From positions 744,001-808,000 of the forward strand of contig CP155565.1 in assembly GCA_039696685.1 (NCBI GenBank): DNA of 64,000 bases. The letters are read 5' to 3'. The stretch's first letter is position 1. The number at the start of each line of letters is the position of its first letter. The notes under the pieces are model-generated. The model was given only the letters and a program-made list of their open reading frames with translations. It made no database searches and was not told the origin of the DNA. Source of the DNA: Vibrio sp. CDRSL-10 TSBA. Its GTDB lineage: Bacteria > Pseudomonadota > Gammaproteobacteria > Enterobacterales > Vibrionaceae. Made by a program: the position numbers and the translations under genes. Below, one piece after another: positions 17,443 through 27,679 of this stretch.

Positions 17443-19126
17443 ATGGAACGAGAATCGATGGAGTTTGATGTAGTCATTGTCGGTGCAGGTCCGGCCGGGT
17501 TAGCTTGTGCCTGCCGTCTCGCGCAACTGAGCCAGGAGCAGCAAAGTGAAAGCCGGCCCGGGCTCAGCATCTGTGTGGTGGAAAAAGGCTCAGAAGTCGG
17601 TGCCCATATCCTGTCCGGCGCTCTGTTTGAAACCACAGCGCTGGATGAACTGTTTCCGGACTGGGCCAGCCGCCGGGCACCACTTACGACTCCGGTCCGC
17701 CATGATGAATTTACTTACCTGGTCACAGAACATAATCATATCCGCCTGCCACGCTTTGTCGTTCCTAAAACCATGCACAACAGTCAGAAAAATTATGTGA
17801 TTAGTTTGGGGGAATTGTGCCGCTGGCTTGCGGTTCAGGCGGAACAGCTCGGCGTAGAAATCTTTCCCGGCTTTGCCGCTGCAACAATAAACTATGCTGA
17901 GAAACGGCGCAGTCACAGGCGTCACCACATCCGATATGGGCCTGGATAAAAATGGCGAGCAAAAACGCAGTTTTGAGCCCGGCATTGAACTCAAAGCCAA
18001 ATACACCATTTTCGCTGAAGGTGCACGCGGCCACCTTGGCAAAGCCCTGATAGAACGTTTTGATCTCGACCACGGGCGTCAGCCGCAGCATTATGCGCTG
18101 GGATTGAAAGAGATCTGGCAACTGCCGGACGATCATCCCCACAACACGCCCGGTTTCGTACTGCATAGCCTTGGCTGGCCGCTCAATGAAACCCATACTA
18201 CCGGCGGCAGCTTTTTATATCACCTTGGCGACAATAAGGTCGCGATTGGCCTGATCACCGACCTCAACTATCACAACCCGTATCTGAATCCGTTCGAAGA
18301 GTTTCAACGCCTCAAACATCACCCTGCAATCAGTCAGTACCTGACCAGCGGGCAGCGCATTGGCTACGGAGCGCGAGCCATCGCAAAAGGCGGACTCAAT
18401 TCTCTGCCCAAACAGCAGTTTCCCGGCGGAGTGCTGATCGGTTGTGATGCGGGTACACTCAATTTCGCCAAAATAAAGGGCTGCCATACCGCGATGAAAT
18501 CCGGCATGCTGGCCGCTGAAGCCGTTTTTGCTGCCTGTCAGCAATCCGGCCAATCGCTGACTGAACCGGATTATCAAACCCGCTTCGAATCTTCCTGGCT
18601 TTACACCGAACTGGAACAATCACAAAATTTCTGCGCCACTATCCACCGCTATGGCAACCTTGCAGGAGGCGTGATCAACAGCCTGGAGCAGAATGTCTGG
18701 GTGCCGCTGTTCAAACGCTCAGCCCCATGGCAGATGGAGGACCCGTTTGCTGATCACGAACGGCTTGTTTGCGTCAGTCACAGCCATCCGATCGATTACC
18801 CAAAACCCGATGGTGTACTCAGTTTTGATAAAGCATCCTCTGTCTATTTAACCGCAACACGCCATGAAGAAGATCAGCCGTGCCACCTTAAACTGCGTGA
18901 CCCGACCATTCCGATTCAGGTTCATCTGGCAAAATATGCCGAACCGGCGCAACGCTACTGCCCGGCCGGAGTGTATGAGGTCATTCAGGTCAATGGACAA
19001 CCTAAGTTTCAGATTAATGCCGCCAACTGTATCCACTGCAAAACCTGTGACATCAAAGATCCGTCGCAGAACATCAACTGGTGTCCGCCGGAAGGCGGCG
19101 GCGGCCCTAACTATCGCAGCATGTGA
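17443..19126 (+). CDS. etfD: Electron transfer flavoprotein-ubiquinone oxidoreductase, one frameshift
   Basis: About 560 residues. Membrane-associated flavoprotein that oxidises ETF and reduces ubiquinone. FAD-binding N-terminus VVIVGAGPAGLACACRLAQ, KGSEVGAHILSGA, and in the body EGARGHLGK and GCDAGTLNFAKIKGCHTAMKSGM. The 4Fe-4S cluster Cys residues are in RYCPAGVYEV and NCIHCKTCDIKDPSQNINW, near the C-terminus, with the closing PPEGGGGPNYRSM. GAAAC at 17901-17905 breaks the frame near residue 153; repaired it reads INYAENGAVTGVTTSDMG. It has its own promoter, divergent from etfBA. The start at 17443 is preferred over 17458 because GGACTGGGAC precedes it. Confidence 0.93.
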
Positions 19127-19193
19127 CACCAATACCGTAGCATGTAACACGATTGCCGCATCATGTACCCCTGCTCAAAACACGCTAAGATCA

Positions 19194-19219
19194 AAAAAGA
19201 GAGCCGCAGCTCTCTTTTT
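19194..19219. terminator. Bidirectional terminator between ETF-QO and yghU
   Basis: AAAAAGAGAGC (19194-19204), loop CGCA, GCTCTCTTTTT (19209-19219). The A/T ends serve both converging genes. Confidence 0.88.
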
Positions 19220-19233
19220 ACTTTGTTCGGCGT

Positions 19234-20095
19234 TTACTGAGGCTTTTTGGCCAGTGCCGCATCAATGTCAGCAGCGCTGTGGCGCTCTTCAATGCCTTCC
19301 CACTCTTCACCAAATGGTCGGTTAACAATACGGCCGCGCTGAACAGCAGGACGTTGCGCCATCATTTTCGCCCAACGTTGCACGTGCTGATAGCTTTGTA
19401 CATCAAGGAATTCAGCCGCATCGTAAGAGTTGTTCAGTACCAGGTTACCGTACCAAGGCCAGATAGCGATGTCGGCAATGCTGTACTCTTCACCGGCGAT
19501 AAAGGTGTGGTTTGCCAGTTGCTTGTCCAGCACATCCAGCTGACGCTTGGCTTCCATCGCGAAACGGTTAATCGGATACTCGAATTTTTCCGGCGCATAG
19601 GCGTAGAAGTGCCCAAAACCACCGCCCAGATATGGCGCAGAACCTTGCAGCCAGAACAACCAGTTCATCACCTGCGCACGCGCAGCCAAATCGGCTGGCA
19701 GCAGATGACCAAACTTTTCTGCAAGATAGAACAGAATGTTACCCGATTCGAAAACGTTAATCGCAGCATCGCCGGAAACGATCCACCATCGCCGGAATTT
19801 TTGAATTCGGGTTAACCGCCACAAATCCGGAACCAAACTGGTCGCCATCACCGATGCGAATCAGAAATGCATCGTATTCGGCTTCTTTGACACCCAGAGC
19901 CAGCAGCTCTTCGAGCATGATGGTCACTTTCTGGCCGTTCGGAGTCCCCATGGAGTACAGCTGGATCGGGTGGTCCCCTACCGGTAATTCTTTTTCATGG
20001 CGTGCGCCGGAGTCAGGTCGGTTAATACTCGCCCACTGACCGCCGTTTTCGCTGTCCATTGTCCAAACTTTTGGTGGTACATATACGTTAGACAT
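19234..20095 (-). CDS. yghU: YghU-type glutathione S-transferase / disulfide reductase, one frameshift
   Basis: About 286 residues, like E. coli YghU (Nu-class, disulfide-bond reductase binding two glutathiones). N-terminal thioredoxin-like domain with HPIQLYSMGTPNGQKVTIMLEELL; C-terminal helical domain with MNWLFWLQGSAPYLGGGFGHFYAYAP and RWAKMMAQRPAVQRGRIVN. GAAAC at 19775-19779 breaks the frame between the domains; repaired it reads IPAMVDRSGDAAINVFESGNILFYLAEKFG, which includes the glutathione gamma-glutamyl ESG site. Start ATG at 20095. It converges with ETF-QO and stands alone, so it is probably an independent redox enzyme. Confidence 0.92.
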
Positions 20096-20409
20096 TATGT
20101 TTCCTTATTGATGTTGGAGTTCGGCATACACAGATATAGGGGTGACAAGCTCAGATAAAAACCCCTGCGTCTCATTTAGTTAGATCGAATGGTTATGACT
20201 TGGTTACACAAAGCATAACCAGAGTCTGTGGCAAACTCTCCACCGATATCACATTTCACAACTCTTCCCCGAAATGTCAAATATTTCTCCCAGATGCAAA
20301 GCAAGCCGGCTATGCGATCCCTTAAGGTATGGAGTGAGCACTAAAGAGTACGGAGACCACTCCGCTGACTCGTTTATTCATATGGAATAATAATTAATAA
20401 GGAAACACC
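20096..20409. other. Intergenic region between yghU and the GH3 gene
   Basis: Divergent promoter region without a recognisable gene. It contains an inverted GGAGTG...CACTCC pair (about 20330-20370) but no known operator was identified. Confidence 0.5.
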
Positions 20410-22867
20410 ATGTCTCAATTCAAAACGTTGCCTACATTAGTCACCATCGCAGTTGCCATGGCAGTGTCTGGCACAGCAGTGGCCGCTCCGGCGAAAGACC
20501 AGACCCAGATTCAGCAAAGCGGTGTCAAATATCGCAAGAAAGCGGAATCTATGGTGAAAAAACTCAGCCTGAGTGAGAAGCTCGACATCCTGTCGGGGCC
20601 TGGCATGGATTTGACCACTTACGAAGGTCAGGACGCAATAAACCTGGATGAAAGTAAAGATGTCAGCGGCGTCGCCGGTTACATCAACGGCGTGAAAAAC
20701 CGTAAACTGGACATCCCGGCGATTAAGCTGGCTGATGGTCCTGCCGGCCTGCGCATTAATCCGACCCGCGATAATGATGACAGCACGTATTACGCGACTG
20801 CATGGCCAATTGGCTCACTGCTCGCTTCAACCTGGGATACCCGCCTGGTTGAGCAGGTTGGTCAGGCCGAAGGTAATGAAGTCAAAGAGTACGGCGTCGA
20901 CTTTCTGCTCGCTCCGGGGATGAATATCCAGCGTAACCCGCTGTTGGGCCGTAACTTCGAATACTATTCTGAAGATCCGATTGTTTCCGGCCATATTGCC
21001 GCCGCCATGGTCAACGGGCTGCAATCGAATCACATCGGTGCCACCATTAAGCATTTTGTCGCCAACAACGCAGAAACCAACCGCTTTTTCAACGACACCA
21101 TCGCAGACCCGCGTACCCTGCGTGAAATCTATCTGCGCGGCTTCCAGATTGCGGTAGAAGATGCCCAGCCATGGGCGATCATGAGCTCATATAACCTGCT
21201 TAACGGGACCTACGTTAACCAGCGTAAAGATGTCATGACCGATATCCTGCGCGGCGAATGGGGCTTTAAAGGCTTGGCGATGTCTGACTGGTTTGCCGGC
21301 AACGTCTCCGGTTTGACCAGCGACTTTACCGGTGATGTCGGCCGCGATGTCGAATCAGCGGCAAAACAGGTCAGTGCCGGCAACGATTTGATCGAACCGG
21401 GCGGTGTAAAAGCCGATCTGGCAGCATCTTACGCGGCGGGCACACTGAGCATGGAAGCGATCGACAACAGTGTCGTCGCCATTCTGACTCAGGTACAGAA
21501 AACCCCGTCCTACCTGAACTACTCCTACTCGAATCAACCGGATTTGGATGCGCACGCCGAGCTCGCTCGTCAGGCTGCAGCGGAAGGTATGGTACTGCTT
21601 AAAAACAGTAATGCTGCCCTGCCGCTCTCTTCTGGTGCCAAAGTCGCTTCATTCGGCACCACGCAGATCAACACGCTTAAAGGCGGGACCGGTAGTGGTG
21701 ATGTCAACGCCGCCTACATTGCTCACATTGCCCCGGCTCTGGAAGAGAAGTTTGAGGTCAATAGTGAACTAACGGATTACTACACGACCTATTTTGCCGA
21801 GAATAAGCAGACCAACGATGCTCTGATCGGCGGATATGAATTTTGCGAAGAACCACCGGTCGGCGAACAGTTACAAAGTCTGGTCGACGCCGCCGCGCAA
21901 AACGATGATGCTGCAGTTATCACCATCGGACGCCAGGCGGGTGAAGGCGGCGATCGCACCAATACGCGCGGTGATTACCTGCTGACCGACGAAGAGCTGC
22001 AGATCATCAACGCTGTCTCAGCGGCTTTCCACGCAGAAGGCAAACCGGTGACCGTCGTGCTTAACGTCAACGGGGTGGTCGATAGCACTGAATGGTCAGA
22101 TAAAGTCGACTCCATTCTGCTGGCATACATGGGCGGTCAGGAGACCGGTCATGCGATCGCGGATATTCTGGCAGGTGATGTCAATCCAAGCGGTAAACTC
22201 GCGCAAACCATGCCAAAATCCTACAGTGATGTCCCATCGGCGGAGACGTTTCCCGGGTACGGACATCGATAATGACGGATTAGTTGATGAGTCACATTAC
22301 AACGAAGGGATTTATGTCGGCTACCGCTACTACACGTCGTTCGATGTCGATACCGCTTATCCGTTCGGCTATGGTATGTCTTACACTAACTTTGAATACC
22401 GTCACCCGACGGTGGTTGCCAACACCCTCGGCCGTAAAGGTAAAAAAGGCGGTTTGATTCAGCTCTCAGCTACCATCCATAACTCTGGTGATGTCGCGGG
22501 TAAAGAAGCGGCTCAGGTCTATGTCAGCGCCCCACAGGGCAAACTGGATAAACCTGTTATTGAGCTGAAAGCATTCGCGAAGACTTCGCTATTACAGCCT
22601 GGTCAGAATGCGAAACTGGCGTTTAATATCCCTGCCCGCGATTTGGCCAGCTTTGACGCCAGCCGCAACGAGTGGATTATTGAGCCAGGTACTTATCAGG
22701 TCTACATCGCTCCGTCTTCAGACGTTAATGGCAAGCTAAACGGCACAGCAACCGCACCGGTAACGTTTACCGTCAGCAAGGAGATTGTCGTAAGCGAGAC
22801 CACGCCAGGCGCGCTGGCTCTGCCGCAAGGTGTGACCACAGCAGGGCTCATCACAGTCGCCAAGTAA
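20410..22867 (+). CDS. Secreted glycoside hydrolase family 3 enzyme (beta-glucosidase type), one frameshift
   Basis: About 818 residues. Signal peptide (residues 1-26, ending AVAA). GH3 N-terminal TIM barrel with DGPAGLR, LLAPGMNIQRNPLLGRNFEYYSEDP and KHFVANNAETNR; the nucleophile Asp is in LAMSDWFAG. The C-terminal alpha/beta sandwich follows (EGMVLLKNSNAALPLSS, TIGRQAGEGGDRTNTRGDY), then a fibronectin-III-like domain (EAAQVYVSAPQGKLDKPVIELKAF). GTTTC at 22248-22252 breaks the frame after ...PSAE; repaired it reads TFPGTDIDNDGLVDESHYNEGIYVGYRYY. GGAAACACC precedes the ATG. Likely a periplasmic or exported beta-glucosidase; the exact sugar is not readable. A terminator follows at 22964. Confidence 0.9.
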
Positions 22868-22963
22868 TGACTTGTATAAAACGCGACCGCTCGTACAAAA
22901 TATCACTTGTACCAAGAGTCAGTTAAAAATAGTAACGTAGTCATTAACCGTTGCTCATTTTCT

Positions 22964-22986
22964 AAAAGCCCGCTTGCGGGCTTTTT
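22964..22986 (+). terminator. Rho-independent terminator after the GH3 gene
   Basis: AAAAGCCCGC (22964-22973), TT, GCGGGCTTTT (22976-22985), then T. Confidence 0.9.
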
Positions 22987-23156
22987 GTCTTATTAATATG
23001 AGGAAAATTAAAAGTTTATGTATCAAACAGGAGACGTTTAGTAACAAGAATATTGCCTGACATTATTTTTTGAATAGACATCACCAATTCATATTCCTTT
23101 ACAAATAAAACCATAAAGACTGATATAATCATGCCTGATGATGTTGACTCATTTAT

Positions 23157-24183
23157 ATGGACATAAAAGGGTGGATGATGAATAGCAGTGTATCGAGCTC
23201 ATTAACTTTTGGTATATTAAGCCAACTATCCCAACTTGGTATTGATAATGATATTATTATTGAAAAGTGTGATATTAATCGTTATGAACTCAACAAAAAA
23301 CATGGCCGTATCAGCAGCCAGGCCCATTACGCACTGTTAGATGAATGTCACCCTTATCAGAAAACGTTTCTTTGCGCATTCCGGACTCGAGAACGCCTAT
23401 TCCCTGTTTCCTGAACTGTTCAGCTTATGCTGCAATGAAGCGTCATTAGCCGATGCCATCAGGTCTTACGTACGATATCGTCCTTTGATCGGCAGTTGCG
23501 ACCTGTGCGAGGTTGAGGTCACGCCCAACGGCCTGAAAGTAGGTTATACCGATCAAGGGCCAAATCAAATGGTCTCCAGTGCTGTGTCTAATTTTGCATT
23601 TCTGCATGACATCAGCAGCCAGTACCTGGTCAATTTTCAGGCAGAAATAGGGTTCATTCATAATAACAACATCCCGGAAAAAATGATTAACCGCCGTTTT
23701 GGTACGAAATGCTTATTTGGAACCAGTCACAACTATTTTATTATCCGTTCCCCTCTGGTCAACCAGACCAATGAATTATTTAATCAGCGCTTGTATCAGT
23801 TACAGCGACGCACTGTGGATAATATTCATCAAACGATTCAATCATCTTCATTCTCGGCCAGCATTGAAAATATTATCGCCACTTTGATGACCCAACATAA
23901 CCTGACTTGTGGTCACAGTACGTTAAATAAAGTCTGTGAATATCTGCGTATGAGTCGCTGGACATTAAATAATAAACTGAGTAATGAAAATCAATGTTTC
24001 ACCGATCTTTATAACAAAGTTCGTCTCAATAAAGCGGTTGTTTTGCTGACTGAAACCAACAAAAGTATGAGTGAGATCAGCGAATTGACCCGTTTTTCCT
24101 CTCAGTCGGTGTTTTCTCGCTTTTTCCGTACTCAAACTAACATGTCGCCGATTCAGTTCAGAAAACAGGCTCAACAGCCCTAG
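23157..24183 (+). CDS. AraC-family transcriptional regulator, one frameshift
   Basis: About 341 residues from the ATG at 23157 (MDIKGWMMNSS); internal Met codons at 23175/23178 are equally possible. The N-terminal domain resembles the arabinose-binding type AraC domain of OruR/ArgR-like members (residues 20-210). The C-terminal pair of HTH motifs is clear: LNKVCEYLRMSRWTLNNKLS and SMSEISELTRFSSQSVFSRFFRTQTNMSPIQFRKQ. GTTTC at 23366-23370 breaks the frame; repaired it reads QKTFFAHSGLENAYSLFPEL. The A/T-richer composition than its neighbours hints at different origin. It precedes the ABC importer operon by 145 bases in the same direction and may control it; the GH3 gene is another candidate. 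Confidence 0.85.
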
Positions 24184-24282
24184 AACGAGGCTGCACGCTG
24201 ACTTTTAGGAAAGACAGTATCTCTTCATCACGATTCATAATCTGAAAAAACAACAGAAAGCTTTCTCATTCGTCTTTGTTTT

Positions 24283-24300
24283 GTTATGTTATTACATAAC
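24283..24300. promoter_or_regulatory. Palindrome GTTATGTTATTACATAAC upstream of the ABC importer operon
   Basis: Inverted repeat in the promoter region of the importer operon. Its GTTAT-TAC-ATAAC core has the GTTAT-N3-ATAAC spacing of gammaproteobacterial Zur sites, but the inner bases differ from the Zur consensus. It could equally be a site for the AraC regulator just upstream. Confidence 0.4.
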
Positions 24301-24327
24301 GCAACGAAATAATGAGACGGCCCGGCT

Positions 24328-25197
24328 ATGCTGCGAAGCTTGAATAAAAGAAAATGTATCCTGGATATCAAAGACTTATCAATTAAAATTGATGGGTCCG
24401 AGCTGGTCAGTGACATCAGTCTGCAACTTTATGAAGGCGAACGTGTTTGCCTGTTGGGCGCATCAGGTTCGGGCAAATCGCTGACGGCCAAAGCTATCAG
24501 CGGAACTCTGGCCCCGTACTGCAAAGTTGAGGGGAATATCCATTTTAATGGTGAACTGGTGACAACCCTGCCAGTCCTTGGCCGTCCGTCCAATGCACGT
24601 GTGGCAACCGTATTCCAGGATACATTCAGCGCACTGAACCCGCTGATGAGCGTCGGTAAACAACTGGCGCTCAGCACCAATATTCATACACAGCAAGCTT
24701 TGCTGCCGTTGCTCAAGCAGATGCAGCTCATCCCGGCCGATGACAGTGAGCAATCGACTGTTGAGGATAAAGCCCTGCTCAATCGCTTACCCTCAGAGCT
24801 TTCCGGTGGCCAGCGTCAGCGCCTGTGTATTGCCTTCGCTTTGTTGAGTGGTTCCAACCTGCTGGTTGCCGATGAACCGACTACCGCGCTGGATGTCATC
24901 AATCAAAAACAAGTCATCGAGCTGCTGCAACAGTGTTGTGGTGAGGATGCCTGTCAGCATCCGGAGCAATTGCACAGCCGCCGTTTATCGCTGTTGTTCA
25001 TTACCCACGACATCAACGTAGCGGCCCAGTTATGTGAACGGGGAATCGTGATGCACAACGGACGCATTGTCGAAGCCGGAACCATGCATCAGTTGTTGAC
25101 TCAACCTGAACACGAATACACCCGTAGCCTGGTACGCGCCGCCAATCAAGTCATTGACTGGAATGATCAATTTACATCAGAGGTCAAAAGCGCATGA
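24328..25197 (+). CDS. Peptide/opine/metallophore-type ABC transporter ATP-binding protein 1 (DppD-like)
   Basis: 289 residues, intact. First ATPase of a two-ATPase importer. Walker A GASGSGKSLTAKAI (about residues 47-60), Q-loop at TVFQDTFSALNPLMS, signature LSGGQRQRLCIAFAL, Walker B LLVADEPTTALD, H-loop LFITHDINVAAQL. The C-terminal extension is short and the oligopeptide C-terminal Cys cluster is absent, as in nickel/metallophore-type members. Its stop overlaps the next gene by four bases (ATGA). Operon order is ATPase, ATPase, binding lipoprotein, fused permease. Confidence 0.9.
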   Translation: MLRSLNKRKCILDIKDLSIKIDGSELVSDISLQLYEGERVCLLGASGSGKSLTAKAISGTLAPYCKVEGNIHFNGELVTTLPVLGRPSNARVATVFQDTFSALNPLMSVGKQLALSTNIHTQQALLPLLKQMQLIPADDSEQSTVEDKALLNRLPSELSGGQRQRLCIAFALLSGSNLLVADEPTTALDVINQKQVIELLQQCCGEDACQHPEQLHSRRLSLLFITHDINVAAQLCERGIVMHNGRIVEAGTMHQLLTQPEHEYTRSLVRAANQVIDWNDQFTSEVKSA

Positions 25198-26010
25198 GCG
25201 TCTCCGTTATTGCCTCCGCCCCTTTTCTGCGCCTGAACGATTTGAGCTATACCGTCCGCCAGTCCGGAGTGGTACGTCACATCATTCGCGACCTTAATTT
25301 AGCGATCGGCCAACACGAAACGCATTGCGCTGGTCGGTGAATCCGGCAGCGGGAAATCAACCCTGCTAAAACTCATTCTGGGACTCGCATTACCGCAAAA
25401 CGGCGATGTCCGGTGCGAAAGTGAGTCATTGCGCCACAGATCCTGGAAGGCGATGAAAGCCTACCGCCGACTGGTGCAATACATTCCGCAAGATCCACAC
25501 ACTTCCCTGCCACCGCAGCAAAGTGTCGCTCGCTTGCTGGCTGAACCGGTCAAGAGACTGGGTCTGGGCAACGCCGATCAGGCGATGCTGGAACAGGCAG
25601 TACGCCAGGTTGAGTTACCCCCGGAGATCCTGCAGCGCAAAGCGGCTGAATTATCCGGGGGTCAGGCACAGCGTATCGCGCTAGCGCGAGCCCTGATTGT
25701 GAAACCTAAATTCCTGCTGGCTGATGAACCGACCAGTGGCCTGGATCTGCCTTTGCGAGAGCAGATGAAAGCTCTGCTGCGCAGCGTATGTCAGCAAAAT
25801 GGCATGGGGTTGCTGGTTGTGACTCACGATATCTCGATGGCATCCGGCCTGTGTGATCGCATGTTAGTTATGCATCAGGGGCACATTGTTGAAGACCGGA
25901 TGACAGCAGACCTGCTGGCGAGTCCGGTGACACAGCACACGCAGAGGCTGCTTGATGCCGTGCCGCAAATTAATTTAAGTCATCTGGCTTCACAGGCGCA
26001 CGCACTGTGA
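25194..26010 (+). CDS. ABC transporter ATP-binding protein 2 (DppF-like), one frameshift
   Basis: About 271 residues. GAAAC at 25317-25321 breaks the frame before the Walker A; repaired it reads IGQHERIALVGESGSGKSTLLKLILG. Signature LSGGQAQRIALARAL, Walker B FLLADEPTSGLD and H-loop LLVVTHDISMAS are intact. The Q-loop region reads QYIPQDPHTSLPPQQSV, the DppF/OppF form. It starts ATG at 25194, overlapping the first ATPase gene. The short C-terminus again suggests a nickel, opine or metallophore-type rather than a classic oligopeptide system. Confidence 0.9.
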
Positions 26011-26140
26011 CGTTATTAAATTCCGATTCGATTTTTATAAACACACTTTTTTGTAAAAACACTTTTTCAAACAATTAGCGTCAACACAATCGTCATCAAC
26101 GCGATTGTCCGCCAATTCATATTTAAGGATATTCTGCTTC

Positions 26141-27665
26141 ATGAAACCGCTCAAATCCTGGCTCGGGCTGGCTATGTCCGTTTCTCTGCTCTCGGGCTGC
26201 TTTGATTCTGAACAACCGCACCAGACCAACAGCGAAAACTCGGCTCAATCCGCTCGCATTAAGTTAGCCATGCTGCTTCCTCCGCGTTCCGGCCTGACCC
26301 CGCTCAGCGACGACGCATTTAAATTGTCTCGCTGGAGCACCGCTGAAACTCTGGTCATTCTCGATCAGGAAGGCAATCTTGCGCCGGCCCTCGCCACCCA
26401 GTGGGAACAGCTGAGTCCGACAACCTGGCGCTTCCAGCTGCGCTCTGACGTGACATTTCATGATCACACACCGTTGACGGCCAAAGCGGTGGTCAACGCG
26501 TTAAGCACCGCAACCAATGCAATGCCGAAACCGCGCATTCTGGATGGCGTAACACTGCAAATCCGTGCTGATGGAGAGCACGCTGTGATCATCACCAGTG
26601 AAATACCGGATCCTTTGCTGGCTCAGCGACTGACCAGCCCGCAACTTTCGATTCTCGCACTCAGTGCATATGGCGAAAACGGTGTAATTAATCCGGTGCT
26701 GGCGGGAACCGGGCCATTTATACTGACCGGCGTCAACGGGACCAGTTCAGCGACATTAGACCGCAACCCTGATTATTGGGGTGAACCGGCACAGGCAGAA
26801 GGTATCGATGTCAGCTTTGTTCCCGATGGTCTGGCCCGCTCTTCAGCGCTACGTACTCATTCCGCCGATATCGTCGAAGCGATTCCGGTTTCTCAGGCAC
26901 CGTTACTGGATCAGTCTTTGATTCACGAAGTGCCAATGCCCCGTACCAACACTTTATATCTCAATACTCGTCACGGGGTAATGCAGGATCCGGCCATGCG
27001 CGCCGCCGCGCGCGATGCCATCAACCGGGCTCAAATCGTGGACAACGTTTACGAAAAACGGGCCGATATTGCACAAGGCTTACTGGGACCAGCGCTGCCG
27101 TGGGCCGCGAAACTGCGTCAGCCAGTCACCAACCCGACCCCAGCAGCCCAACCTGAAGGTGCGCATATCACCCTGGCTACGTTTACTGATCGCACCGAAC
27201 TACCTGAGGTCGCCGTGTACCTGGCTCAGCAACTTAAAGATGCCGGTTTTACGGTAGAGCAGGTGGTGCGTGAATATTCACAGATTGAGTCTGACGCACT
27301 GGCCGGTAAATTTGATGCCTTCATTCTTTCCCGCGCTACCGTGCTCGACTCCGGCGACCCGGTTGCTTACATGTACAGTGATTTCAGCTGTGCAGGCTCA
27401 TTTAATATCGCGCAGCTTTGCCAAAAGGATATCGATAAAGCACTGCAGCACGCAGCCTCGCTATCTGCCGGACCAGAAACGTCAGCAGGCAATCATGGAC
27501 GCGGAGCGCCTGATCCTCGCCAGTGATGCTGCAATTCCTATGCTGCACGAGCGCGTTATCCAGGGTGAATCTGAGCGAGTAAGAGCAGCAGTGCGTGATC
27601 CGCGTGAGCGCACACTGGTCAGCAATCAGACCTACCTGGTGTCTGACCAACAGACCATGCAATAA
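26141..27665 (+). CDS. Periplasmic solute-binding lipoprotein of peptide/nickel family (SBP_bac_5), one frameshift
   Basis: About 507 residues. Lipobox LLSGC at residues 16-20 marks a lipoprotein anchored in the membrane; start ATG at 26141 is preferred over an upstream Met because it fits the signal peptide. Family features: LAPALATQWEQLSPTTWRFQLRSDVTFHDHTPLTA, LAGTGPFILTGVNGTSSATLDRNPDYWG and NTLYLNTRHGVMQDPAMRAAARDAINRAQI. GAAAC at 27476-27480 breaks the frame near the C-terminus; repaired it reads LSAGPERQQAIMDAERLI. It lies between the second ATPase and the fused permease. The ligand might be a peptide, opine or metal-chelate; the sequence does not settle this. Confidence 0.88.
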
Positions 27666-27679
27666 GGTAGCGGCTATCT

